A stretch of DNA of 64,000 nucleotides from Agrypnia vestita (Eukaryota > Arthropoda > Insecta > Trichoptera > Phryganeidae), in assembly GCA_016648135.1 (NCBI GenBank), contig JADDOH010001521.1, forward strand, positions 248,001 to 312,000, read 5' to 3'. The position numbers and the translations under genes were made by a program. The notes beneath the pieces are model-generated. The model was not told the origin of the DNA and searched no databases. It saw nothing but the letters and a program-made list of their open reading frames with translations. Of this stretch, positions 33,166 through 43,399 are shown one piece after another; the first letter of the stretch is position 1; the number at the start of each line of letters is the position of its first letter.

Positions 33166-33654
33166 TAAAATGACTAAAGCCTTGCAAATTTAGAATTTTT
33201 CTTTGCTCTGTTATTTCCTGTATATGTTTTGATTTTTTTTGTATTAACTGATAAACAATTTAAACTATTTTTAATATTTATTCAAGTAAAATAATTTGTT
33301 AAGTATGTAAAAAGGATTGAAAACAACCTCACAAAAATAAAATATTTTTCAAAACAAAAATTGTGAGTAAACAAACTGACAGGTTTTTCAATACTTTTAA
33401 CATTTTAAATTTAAGATAATCGTTTACTTTGTCAGCGTAGCGGAACAGTGACATCGCTTCGCAGATATTGTATTCAAACCGCACGAGCATCGTATCATCT
33501 CATATACAGCGGTGTACGGCTTTAACATGTGAGCATGTTAAAGTTAACTCAACTCTTGGAAATCATTCTTAAATCATTTTCTCAATTTAATGTATAATAA
33601 AAATTATTCTTATTGAGGTGTATTGCTTCAATATAATAGTAAATGTATATTCTT
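33166..33654. other. No gene seen; AT-rich
   Basis: AT-rich spacer without recognised features. Confidence 0.4.
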
Positions 33655-34703
33655 CTTATTCTTTTTTAGCCTTCATCTCTCCAATGCTGTATATGTATAT
33701 TGTATATAAGCCTCTTCCATACCCTTCCATCCTTCCTTGATGTTTGCTCGTTGTAGCCATTTCTTCCTCCCCACAGCGGCTATATCATCGGCCCGTGTCT
33801 TTTAAGGTCTTCCAACGCCACTTTTATTTTCTCAAAATAATTGTGTTAAGGTCTCCTCTTCAGAACTCTGGGAGTCTGAATCTTGTAGCAACCTGCCTTG
33901 CAAAATGCTCTTCCCATTGCTATTTTAACTTCGCTTCACAATCCATGATATCCACTACTATAGTTCTGCGTTTAATTTCATCATTTCTTATTCCATCTCT
34001 TAGGCTTACATGCATGGATCTCTCTATGTATCGTTGCGGGCATTTGAGCTTTTCTACACTTATCTTTGTAAGGTCCATCGTCTCTACTCCATAAATCATC
34101 ACTGGCAGTATGCACGATTCAAAGGCATTTCTTTTTAAGCTAATGAGGATCTTTTTTTGTCAAAAATAAGTTTGAGTTTGCCAAAAGCAGTCTAGCTCAT
34201 TTCTATTAATCTTGGCAATTCAGTTGTTTGGTTTTCTTTGTCCATTTTTATTTTGCGTCCCAGATAAATTATACTTTGTCAATATTATTGTTATTGATTG
34301 TGATGATTTTGCTCTCTGGATTGAATTTTTTTGTTTTATATTTATATTGAGACAAACTTTGCTCGAAGCCTCGTGTAGTTCTTTTATCATTATACTTAGT
34401 TCTTTGATGTTTTCTTTTATAACTTATAAATGTCGTCAGCAAATCTTTGGTATGTTCCATTTATCTTCACACATCGGTTATCCAAATTCAGTGTCTTAAA
34501 TACATCTTCTAACATTAGGCGAGATTGTGTCACCTTGTCGGACATATTTTTCTATTTTTATTTTCTCTGTTCTAGTGGCGTCGGCAATTATAACATTAAT
34601 AGTTTCATTTTCCTACATAAAGTTTATTAATCGTCTCTATTCGAGTCTATTCTCGCATTTTTGGGAGCTTTGTTGATTGCCCATCTTTCATTCAAGTCAA
34701 ATG

Positions 34704-35134
34704 CTTTTTAATAGTCAATAAAAGCCTATTGTTTTCTGTACGAGAAGTCTCAGAGTTTGATTGTGGTCACTGGTTCCAAAACTTTTGCGGAAGCCGGCCT
34801 GGTTTATAGGTTGATAGTGATCAAATTTTAGTGTTAAGTGATTCGTCATGATCTGTGTAAATTTGTATAAAGTTTTCTAGACTATCGCTGTCTCCTTTTA
34901 TAAATACTATTTTGACTTCCGCGTACTTTTTAATAGTCAATAAAAGCCTATTGTTTTCTGTATGAGCAGTCCCAGAGTTTGATTGTGGTCACTGGTTCCA
35001 AAACTTTTCTGGAAGCCGGCCTGATTTATAGGTTGATTGTGATCAAATTTTAGTGTTAAGTGATTCGTCATGATCTTTGTTAATAATTTGTATAAAGTTT
35101 TCTAGACTATCGCTGTCTCCTTTTATAAATACTG
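34704..35134 (-). repeat. 222 bp tandem duplication inside the non-LTR element
   Basis: The segment starting CTTTTTAATAGTCAATAAAA at 34704 is repeated from 34926 with few differences. The second copy is split by the solo LTR and resumes at 35367. It duplicates the QAGFRK...LRLLVQK coding stretch, so it arose after insertion. Confidence 0.93.
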
Positions 35135-35366
35135 TAATACTCTTCTTTCGGGATGAGGAAACTCCAAGTAAAGACTTGCTTCTCGTTAGTGTTTATTGGG
35201 TGACAATAACGGTTTAGACAAACGGTGTACAGTAAGATGCGGTCTGAATAACAATGGTAGTAAAAAGAGAGAGCGACTCGACATTCACGCGCCTTTTATA
35301 CCTTCTCTCTCTCTGTCATGCAGTCTCTTTCTGGCGTCGCGACATACGTTCCTCAGATCTATTACA
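35133..35366 (-). mobile_element. Solo LTR (234 bp) with 5 bp target duplication
   Basis: Starts TGTAATAC and ends CTATTACA (TG...CA, with inverted TGTAATA termini), flanked by AATAC on both sides (35128-35132 and 35367-35371). Removing it restores the sequence seen uninterrupted in the neighbouring duplicate (ATAAATACTATTTTGAC), which proves the insertion. The inverted TATA text CCTTTTATACC (35292-35302) shows the LTR is in minus orientation. No internal retrotransposon remains. Confidence 0.95.
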
Positions 35367-35550
35367 AATACTATTTTGACTTCCGCGTTTTGCCAATCAT
35401 AAGGTATCTTTCCTTTTTCTAGACATCTTACTACCGCCCCGATTTCTTCGAGATCTTTCCCATAGTCACGTTCCTTTGGTTTGCTGATACATCCTTGAAG
35501 GAGGAATTCTGTAGACGTGTCCGGTCTAGTCAAGTCAAGCAACTTTAAGT

Positions 35551-35967
35551 TGTAGTGTATTCCCACTTTGGGATTACAGGGTTTGTTCAATGAAAGAATA
35601 GGCGGTAATAAATACTGTTCTGTTTTATTGTATAATACGTGTTGCAGACCGGCACTAGCTACCATAACTTGTACTATATGTGGACGGGAATAAGAAAAGA
35701 GCACGCCTTTGCGCTCTCACCCTTTTATACCGACCCCCCTTCTCCTCCTCAAAACATCACATTTGTGTAGCCACAATATCTGCTTCATCATATCTAATCG
35801 CTTGCCCCGCATTTTAATAATCATAGCCAGGATTGCCCCGAAACAAAAGGCCGCCCGCGCGACGCGTGAACTCATTGTCAAGAAATTACCGTAATTACAT
35901 TGTTTTCTATGAACCTAAGTATACAAAAGATAATAATTGTTTACCATCGATAAATAAACAGACAACA
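35551..35967 (-). mobile_element. Second LTR, minus strand
   Basis: Ends TGTAGTG (35551) and GACAACA (35967) are inverted TGTxGT-type termini. Inside, the inverted TATA text CCCTTTTATACCG (35720-35732) marks the promoter. The outer part matches the LTR fragment at 15472-15610. A target duplication is not evident (flanks differ), so it may be a recombinant or truncated copy. Confidence 0.65.
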
Positions 35968-36445
35968 TGATTGTGATTTTTGGACATTCAATACAAAAAT
36001 GTCAGATATTTAAAAGAAAATTGACACTTCACTCGAATACAATGTACCGTTTTGTCTTTTAAAATTTTCATACTGAGTTACATACATTAGAATATCATAT
36101 ATAAGATAAATTAAAAATTCAACTTTCAAAAAAAAAACATTGCGAAAACTGTAAAATTTTCCCATTCTTCCAATGATGCACTGGGGAATTTTCTTACTTT
36201 TATGTTCCATCTACCAGTTTACATTCAAACTAAATATTTTATAACCCCTATCTAGGACGTGTAGAACTTCAATGTAGATAGTTATTATGGTCAAATTTAA
36301 AAATTACTTTCACTGCATTTTTGAAACAGGTCAGCGTGTACCTTTTAATATTTTAAAGATATTTTTTTAAATTTGATATTTTTTTTTATTGTGATGTTGA
36401 CTTTCTTGTGATAAGTGGAATTATTCTATAAACTATATAATATAC
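35968..36445. other. No gene seen; AT-rich
   Basis: AT-rich spacer, nothing recognised. Confidence 0.4.
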
Positions 36446-36950
36446 TGTAACGAGATACTAAAAGGAATTTACACACTGTCCAAATTCCTTGCAAAGTGTC
36501 ATAACACGAGATCGTCCTTTAACAATCTAGGGTGATCTACAACTTTCGTGAAACGCCTATAAACGTCTGGAAATGCCTGGTTCAGCCAAGAAGCAACGAG
36601 AACCTTCTTCTAAACAGTAGAATGATCTAGATAGTACGAATATATCAGCATTTTCGAGTATAAATACAGTGCAGCGCAACGCGGCGCAGTTTTTGTCATG
36701 TTTGACAGTTTGTACAGTGTGAAATCGGTGCGAAGTACGCGCGAGCTGCCGATCGTAAGTTGCGAAGCGATAAATAAAGCAAATAATCTAGCGAATACCT
36801 AATTGGCGAATTAAATAAATGTGATAAATCCTACGAGCGAGAATTGAGAATGGAATATTCTAGAGAATATTAAATACGTGTTACCCAGCGATAATAAAGT
36901 ATTCATTTACGAGTATTATACTGCGAAATAGTGTAATGTGTATATTTTTT
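36446..36950 (+). mobile_element. LTR-like segment with TATA box
   Basis: Begins TGTAACGAGATAC, carries TATAAATA (36659-36666), then a CpG-rich leader (CAGCGCAACGCGGCGCAG) and an initiator-like TTTGTACAGTG. Several AATAAA-type signals follow (36767, 36893). This U3-R-U5 layout suggests a solo LTR of gypsy type. I could not fix the 3' edge or a target duplication. Confidence 0.5.
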
Positions 36951-37009
36951 TTATACATTGAATTAATTATTCACACAGCATTAAAGTGACAATACATTGA
37001 CTTTTGTGT

Positions 37010-37150
37010 GAGGCTTTTGACAGAGCCATCCTCTAATATTTATAGTATCTGATCATACCAGGTCTTTTGCGGACGCCCTCTGTTATTGCTGCCTGCAATA
37101 CTCGCCTCATGTACCTTCTAAAGCATCCTTTCCTCGCTCATATGTTCCAC
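37010..37150 (-). pseudogene. Non-LTR element 3' coding end, short fragment
   Basis: The minus strand reads MSEERML..KVHEASIAGSN, then NRGRPQKTWYDQI and a decayed EDGSVKS tail. The GRPxKTW motif near the end is characteristic of the C-terminus of insect endonuclease-reverse transcriptases. Confidence 0.65.
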
Positions 37151-37266
37151 GTAAGAAAATAACATTTACAAAATTGTAACCCGTGGAACTAAATTTTGTT
37201 GAATTTTCTGAAGATTTCACGTTGCAATATCTCGGGTTAATACTAACGATGCGGGTCCATTTGCAG

Positions 37267-37398
37267 AAGGAGCGGCCGAGATCGTGACCGACCCGGTCTG
37301 GCCCGGAGCCAGCGGCGGACTGGAATACGACTGTACAAAAGGCAGCATTTGCTACATCTTGTACAGTTATATTTCAGCTGCAAATCCCCAAGACTCGG
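37267..37398 (+). CDS. Candidate coding exon, unrecognised
   Basis: A good acceptor (CCATTTGCAG, ending 37266) opens a GC-rich segment whose plus-strand frame reads GAAEIVTDPVWPGASGGLEY, DCTKGSICYILYSYISA, ANPQDSGRGG. The frame stays open to TAA at 37523, but base composition returns to AT-rich at about 37420. Possible donors (GGGGTGGC at about 37400) are weak. The GC island, acceptor and open frame support an exon, perhaps of a gene whose other exons are outside. I do not recognise the protein. Confidence 0.4.
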
Positions 37399-37523
37399 GC
37401 CGGGGTGGCTCTAGCAGAAGGAAGCCAAAATTTAAAAATTATTATCGAGCGCGTTCATATAATAGTGTTGTTCGTAAAGAAATACAAATGGCCGTATTAT
37501 CTTTCCGTAAATACGTGGTGTAA

Positions 37524-38231
37524 TATATTTCATCGCAAAGCTGAAATATCTTATGGCATATGTAGATTATATAATTGTTACATTTTTCCTCTCAATTGTG
37601 TTTTACTTTTCCATAGCCATGTACACAGGTCTGGCGGACCAATAGGCATGATGACAGAAATTTAAATAACCTTATGTAATGTAGGTAGACGTCTACTATT
37701 ACCGAAAATAACATTATTTCAGTAATAAATAAAGTAAACATAGAAAATGATAATAAAAAATAGGGGTGAAAATATTAAAAAAAATTTTTACATAAGGGAG
37801 GCTGTGAATAATAGAGCACCCCTAATTAACAACCAAATTAATTTTCCATATAGCCCTTTGTTTAATTTAACGTTCACAATAGATTGTGTAACACCCACTT
37901 TAGACCCCGCCCCCTTTCACTCTCTTTCGGTAGATCCCTGATGGTTCATTAGGCTAATCAGTGCATGTTTGTCCCTGACAAGACTAACACGCATGTGATC
38001 AATTATTGGTGGAAGTGTAACAATACTATGGTTGAGGTGTGTAGTGTTGTGAATGTAGTGGTGTAGTGTTGGTCCTGACGGGTACGTCTCAAAATAGACC
38101 TGAAATCTGGTAGTGGTTTTTACAAAGTTAACCAACAATCTGTAATAAACAAAGTGTGTACGCAAATAATTGCATTTTCATCTACCTATTTTTAATTTTG
38201 CGCGAAAACGCCCGCAAGTGTTATGGTGTCT
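37524..38231. other. No gene recognised
   Basis: AT-rich, with a TGTAGTG-rich stretch at 38038-38066. No supported feature. Confidence 0.4.
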
Positions 38232-38318
38232 ACGTGACGTCAAACCTAAGTAAACATTGCATTGTGTCTATGACAACAGTTCGAGAGACACGGTGATGGT
38301 TACTTAGGCGTGACGTCT
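38232..38318. repeat. Inverted repeat with GTGACGTC arms
   Basis: GTGACGTCAAACCTAAGTAA (38235-38254) and TTACTTAGGCGTGACGTC (38300-38317) are near-perfect inverses around ~45 bp. Each arm holds a CRE-like TGACGTCA/TGACGTC octamer core. Confidence 0.8.
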
Positions 38319-38682
38319 TTCGGTCTGATCGGTGTTTCAACGGAATTTTATACTTTTATTTTATTGAAAATCTTATTAATCTCAGTAGGTATATTAAAAC
38401 TAGATCATTTTTTAGAATCCTTTCAAAATATTTTCTTCTTTAAAATCACTTATTCTTTAATACTTTCATCATGCCTATTATACCTGTCGGACCCGCCACA
38501 CACCCAGGACCGTTCTATGAGCAATAGCTCCCATTTCAGCCCTACACTTTCTCCACTTCGGAATTTTTACCTGTTATATTTCAAATTAATTATTGATTAC
38601 TCAAAGTTATACGGGTCTGCTTAGTGTGTTACAAATTATTTGTGGAGGCCCAAGGTGTAAAATGAATTCCACAAAAAATCAT
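38319..38682. other. No gene seen; AT-rich
   Basis: A 104-codon plus-strand open frame (38310-38624) is hydrophobic and low-complexity, without a family signature. Confidence 0.35.
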
Positions 38683-38831
38683 AATTTTTTAACAATATTT
38701 TAATGTTTGTTCTGAGAACACATTTACTGAATTTCGTCCATAGGTGGATAAATATTAATAAAGATAAATTATAGAAGTTAATTTCTAATTGTGTCCTCAG
38801 AAGATACATATAAAAATATTGTTAAAAAATT
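38683..38831. repeat. Foldback MITE, ~50 bp arms
   Basis: Arms start AATTTTTTAACAATATTTT and include CTGAGAACACA / CTGAGGACACA in inverse orientation. Total 149 bp, non-coding. Confidence 0.85.
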
Positions 38832-39150
38832 TTGCCGGTCTACAAAAGGAGTTAAAAAATTGTAATAATTTTCAAGCGCATTATGGTATGCATGTTATAT
38901 AATTTGGAAAAATATCATGTAAGTACACAGTAAAAAGAATATTGCTTAATGCAATTTAAAAATATACAGCTATCATTACTAGCTGCAAAATCTATGCAAA
39001 ATATCATGGGAAGGACCACGTATGTATGTCTCAGCATAGTCCCTACAAATATTTAAAAGAATACAGGTTTAGAAAATATAATATACAACATTCAAAAATT
39101 TTATAATGTGTATATGTTCTGGATGACGGTAGAATTCGTGAATATACATT
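38832..39150. other. No gene seen; AT-rich
   Basis: AT-rich spacer, nothing recognised. Confidence 0.4.
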
Positions 39151-39402
39151 GTATGTGGGGTATAAAAGCAAAGGCAGCAATATTAAAAAAATATTGAATG
39201 CAGTCATAGAGGATTACTAGGTAATTTATAATGTACTGAATTCGAGATTTTATAGGAAATTTAGTCTATAAATTTTTAGGAAACATGATTTTGGAAAGGA
39301 TAGGTACATTAAATGTAGAATTCAGTGCATTTTAAATTAGTAATCCTCGGTAACTGCATTAGAAATATTTTTTTTATTTTTTTGAATATTAGGCCTACAT
39401 AG
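39151..39402. repeat. Family D palindromic MITE, copy 3
   Basis: Begins GTATGTGGGGTATAAAAGCA and shows the family interior (GATTACTAGGTAATTTATAATG ... GATTTTGGAAAGGATAGG ... AGTAATCCTCGGT). The right terminal inverse has decayed. Confidence 0.85.
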
Positions 39403-39643
39403 GTATAAAGTGATTACTTAGGCCATTTTATAAAGGTCATAAGCCCTGGATCATCCCAATTAATAAATTTATCTCAATTAATAATTATTTTTGTATGGGA
39501 TGCGCTTCGATTCAATTAAATAGGATTTAAGTCAATTGAAAATATCTCTGAGTAAATCAATTTAAAATACTCGCTGAGCAATGACGAATAAATTGGATTC
39601 ATTTTTCACTTCTACAATTTTTTTAAATTAACTTTGTGATACC

Positions 39644-39870
39644 AATTGTGGAATAAAATAGCAAAGATCAAAAAAATTAATGCAGTAATCGGGTTGTATT
39701 AATTTATAATATACTGAATTCAAGATTTTAAAGAAAACGTGGCCTTTAAATTTATAGGAAACATAATTTTGAAAGGGATAGAAACATAAAATCTAGAAAT
39801 ATCAGTACATTTTAAATAAACAATCCTTCAATTCAAAACATTTTTTCATTTTTTTTATATTGCTGCCAAT
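39644..39870. repeat. Family D palindromic MITE, copy 4
   Basis: Diverged copy: the core TTTATAATATACTGAATTCA ... TTTTGAAAGGGATAGAAAC ... TATTGCTGCC is recognisable. It lies 240 bp after copy 3 in the same orientation. Confidence 0.75.
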
Positions 39871-40309
39871 ATTTAATTTAAGTATTAAATATAAGTCGTA
39901 TGTATATTTAGATTAAAAATATAAATAATATATTTGAAACGTCAAACGGAAATCAAAGCAGAAATAAAAGAATGCAGGATTTCTAAACGAGATTGTCTCA
40001 GGAAGAGATGTGGCTGATTGGCGTATTGTTAGTACTTTCCGCGGATCCGAACCTAAAATCGAATTCACCCTTAGTGCATTTCCCATCCGCAAGATAGCGC
40101 ATTCAATTTATTTGTCTTTAGTAAATATAAATTCTTGTACCAATATAAATCCTTTTATTGCACACATACACACACACGAGTAGATCAAAAATATAGGCAT
40201 AATATAAAAATATAGACAGAAGCAGTGGTGTTTTTAAAATTATGTTGTCTTTTTTCTTTTTTTTATTAAACATTATTTTTGAAAATTCACTTTTTAGGCG
40301 CGCTCAGAG
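39871..40309. other. No gene seen; AT-rich
   Basis: AT-rich with a short CACACA run at 40165. Nothing recognised. Confidence 0.4.
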
Positions 40310-41370
40310 TAGAGATGGGTATTTTCATTTAGTTAACTAAACTGTCGTTCACCGAATCGTTCAGTTAAGTGAATTGTTCAATAGTTCTTTTAATTATCGT
40401 TTATTTATCTACGTACAGTTCTGTAAGTGAATTGTTAACACTTATCCACCAATAAATTTTTCAGCTGCCACCATATTTTCAAAACCACGAGAAGGGGGAT
40501 TCTTACAGTTTTCGTTCATTTCATCATTTAGTCTCCCAAAATTTTCGAATCCATGAGGTGGGCAGTTTCAGTTTTCACCAAAATCTTATTTCATCTACAT
40601 CAACTTCGCAAAAATTTAAATATGAGGGGGGGGGGGAGGATTTCTGAACCTACTATGGAAGACGTTTTGATTACCTCGTGATATGAATTTGTTTTTGTAT
40701 ATAAATGGAATCAAGGCTTCTTGTTTGTGGGTACTCAAGCATGATCTCCTGGTACATTTTTTGTATGGTGCGTAAATGTGTGTGACAACAGATAAATGTG
40801 GATGAATGGTAAGATGGATATGGAGGATGACCAGAAAGTACTCACGGTTAATTAAATGTCGAGTTTATTGAAGGTACAGGTTACAATGGTATAGTTTGCA
40901 GAGTACAAATAATATTGCGATAGTGGAAGGGTCATCGTGGTACCGGCGTGCTGCCTAGTGGTACTTTGCCGGTTGTATCGGGCTTGTGATTGGTGGTTTG
41001 CCGTGAGCGCGATTGGTCCATTTGGTACGCTCGAGGGACTAGCGTCCGGACAGCCCTAGATGTTCCACCTTTATTTAATATATTATCTAGAACGAAAAAT
41101 TTCGCTGCCTAGGGGAGGAGGGATGTTTCAATTTCCAAAAAATTTATCACCCGACCACCGAAAAATTTAATTACCCAATAAAAGAATAAAAGCCTGCCAA
41201 AGATTTCATCAATTTATTTTAGGATTTAAAATTTACGATTCAATGAACGAATTATTTTCCATCTACTGAAATAGTTAACTTTAGTTCACTTTAGTAAACT
41301 GTACCGTTCGTTCGTTTAGAAAAGTGAACTGTTCTAAAAGAACAATTCGTTTACGAACGACCCATCTCTA
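40310..41370. mobile_element. hAT-like non-autonomous element, 1061 bp
   Basis: The ends TAGAGATGGGT (40310) and ACCCATCTCTA (41370) are perfect inverses. The next ~70 bp is imperfectly inverted (TTAGTTAACTAAACTG / GTTAACTTTAGTTCACTTTA; TTGTTCAATAGTTCTTTT / AAAAGAACAATTC). Ends of this kind occur in insect hAT elements. The flanking octamers (GCTCAGAG and CTTCAGAA) are only partly alike. The middle (40790-41065), with GAGTTTATTGAAGGTACAGG and a GC-rich stretch, looks like an inserted minus-strand LTR. Confidence 0.65.
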
Positions 41371-42086
41371 CTTCAGAAGGAAATTTTAGATTGAGCGAAA
41401 CACGCGCCTCGGAATATTTTCAAATCGTAATTTCAGGACTCCCCAATTAATAGGTAAGAAGGCGTCATACCACTTTAATGGCGTGATTTTTAATGAAGTA
41501 TTTTTGACGAGTTTAAGCATGTACCAACCAATCTTATTTTATTGGTACAGAGTTCAAAACAAGGGTAACATAATATTATAAAATTTGTTTAAATAATTGT
41601 TAAATAAATATAACCCAATGATTGTATTAGATACGAATTTATTATTTCATTTCCAGACAAAATGAAACGTCTCATTTTATTGACTCTTCTTCCAAGTAGT
41701 TTAAACTGAAAAATAAGCCCTCAATTATTCAGTTCCGATACAAGTTAGACAAATGGTTTATCTGATGCAGCATCCCGTCGCGCTGGAGGCTATAAACTGG
41801 ATTGGAGTCCCGGGGACGGAAGGTTGGCCGGCGCTGGTCACAGATACATATCTGGTCCACAGTCCCCGAGAGTATTGATGCTGAGCGGATAGTCCGAAAA
41901 TACAGTATCATGATTAATTGCATCCGAAATACTAGATAATAACAGAGTCGTTGACTGGATCTTTAATTTCACTCATATTATTAAATTTTTCTTGATGATT
42001 GATTATATAAATAGAACAAGTCAGATAAAACAACTTAGGTAAGGTAGGTAAATAAAAAAAATCTTTTGGCCATATTAAAGTACATA
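41371..42086. other. No gene recognised
   Basis: AT-rich except for a GC-richer patch at 41760-41890 carrying a 64-codon minus-strand frame with no known domain. Confidence 0.4.
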
Positions 42087-42535
42087 CAGGGCGTCTTTAG
42101 TAGCTAGTGGCTAAAACTTCGGGAGTGTCTTCTAGATTTTCTTAGTACGTAGATAAGCCATATCAATGTTAGATTTTTTTCAATATTTCTGTATGATTTT
42201 GTTAGTTGATGACTATCAACTAACATGGAATGCGAAAAACAAGGAATAACAAATTAAAATACAAAAACCTTACAAAAAATGTTTTTCAAATTTCGTCAAG
42301 GTTTTCGTAATTTTATTTGACCTATCAAAGCGAATGAATTTTTAATATTCGATATAAATTATTTTCATAATATGTAGTCTTACTTTTTATAAAAGTCAAG
42401 CCAGAAATAACGAAAACTTTGATATCGTTTATATCCGTAACTGTTGACAATTCACCCACAATGTAAAGAATATTTATTCAAAATTGATGTTGGAGACCCC
42501 TAATAGTTTTTTCTAATAGCTACGAGACACGCGGT
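42087..42535. repeat. Family B foldback MITE, copy 2
   Basis: The left end CAGGGCGTCTTTAGTAGCTA pairs with the inverse of 42490-42535 (CGCGTGTCTCGTAGCTATTA). Length ~449 bp and the shared interior (TTTTTTTCAATATTTCTG, and a GCGAAT block) link it to 4658-5105. Confidence 0.65.
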
Positions 42536-42604
42536 ATATATTTTTATATCTTTTATTGCATGACGGATTATACTTTATAAAGTGAGGTAACCTAATATGG
42601 ACCT

Positions 42605-42692
42605 AACGACGACCATCGTAGTACAGTGGTTATGACACTGGCTCCTCACTCCGAGGGTTCCGGGTTCGATTTTTGGTGAAGTCTCAATTAAT
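42605..42692 (+). repeat. tRNA-derived SINE, family S1 copy 2
   Basis: A-box-like TAGTACAGTGGTTATGA and B-box-like GGGTTCGATTT, with the family blocks ACTGGCTCCTCACTCCGAGG and TCTCAATTAAT. Confidence 0.7.
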
Positions 42693-42774
42693 CTATATAA
42701 TTTAATCGAGCTTGGGTGCTTTATGAGGCGTTTTCCTTCTGTAATTGGCCCATTGAAACGTAAAAAATGTAAGC

Positions 42775-42865
42775 AATCTTCTATCTAAATCTTTTTATGC
42801 TGTCGTGAAATGACACAACGATTTCCATCTAAACTTTTAATGCTTTCATGAAATGAAACCACGAC
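42775..42865 (+). repeat. Diverged tandem repeat, ~43 bp x 2
   Basis: CTATCTAAATCTTTTTATGC...GTGAAATGACAC is followed by CCATCTAAACTTTTAATGC...ATGAAATGAAAC. Confidence 0.8.
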
Positions 42866-43019
42866 ATGATCGCTCAGTTAATTTTAAGTTGCACACTACA
42901 CGTTAAAGTGTGCCTATTCATTACATCCAATGGATTAGGGACAGTACTTAGATGAAAATATCTTATACCATCATGCATAAAATTTATGGACACGGAAATA
43001 AAACGAAAAAATAAAACGG

Positions 43020-43232
43020 ATATTTTATACAAACCGTATATTTCACTGAGAAGCAAATCTCGACGTCTCGCTGAAGTCTTATCCAGCGTCATGTAGGCCA
43101 AACTGTGATAGGACGCGGTGATAGGACGCTCTCCTGATGACGCAGTATAAGATTTCAGCGAAACGTGGAGATTTATTTGTTAGTAAAATATACGGTTCGT
43201 ATAAAATATCCGTTTTATTTTATTTTATTTTT
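43020..43232. repeat. Head-to-head pair of Penelope-type ends with hammerhead-like motifs
   Basis: The right half (43125-43220, plus) reads CTCCTGATGACGC, loop, GCGAAACGTGGAGA, then ATACGGTTCGTATAAAATAT. The left half (43020-43100, minus) reads ATGACGCTGG, loop, CAGCGAGACGTCGAGA, then ATACGGTTTGTATAAAATAT. They are inverted homologues. The right copy keeps CTGATGA and GAAAC intact. Confidence 0.8.
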
Positions 43233-43234
43233 TT

Positions 43235-43378
43235 TATTAATTTTTTTTTTTTTACATCTCAGACCCACAAAACATCACATTGATATTTGTCTGTAGGTGC
43301 ATCAATGCATATATATAAATAAATTGTATTTACCAGAAATACATTCATATTAATTAATTACAATACACATAAATCTGT
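43235..43378 (-). mobile_element. LINE 3' end insertion with poly-A
   Basis: Nearly identical to 15620-15765 (GACCCACAAAACATCACATT, GTCTGTAGGTGCATCAAT, then ATTGTATTTACCAGAAATAC). It starts in a poly-T run (43235-43251), the inverse of a poly-A tail. It sits inside a Penelope 3' end, separating two blocks that are contiguous at 10801-10880. Confidence 0.85.
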
Positions 43379-43399
43379 CCAACGGTCGTAATGATAACC

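Larger units (their letters stand above)
33655..35551 (-). pseudogene. Long non-LTR endonuclease-reverse transcriptase remnant
   Basis: The longest retroelement coding remnant here, read from high to low coordinates. GKDLEEIGAVVRCLEKGKIP and YDWQNAEVKIVF (around 35380-35470) come first. Then MTNHLTLKFDHYQPINQAGF and RKSFGTSDHNQTLRLLVQK (around 34720-34830) cover the front of the reverse transcriptase. A decayed palm follows (34260-34600), then MIYGVETMDLTKISVEKLK, MHVSLRDGIRNDEIKRRT and AKLKWQWEEHFARQV (33900-34100). The tail down to 33655 matches another 3' end at 59400-59610. The order fits the insect endonuclease-reverse transcriptase family. Many frameshifts, a 222 bp duplication and a solo LTR (35133-35366) interrupt it. 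An LTR truncates its 5' side. Confidence 0.88.

Noticed and set aside
38310..38624. 104-codon plus-strand frame
   Set aside because: Low-complexity L/F/S composition from AT-rich DNA; no family resemblance.
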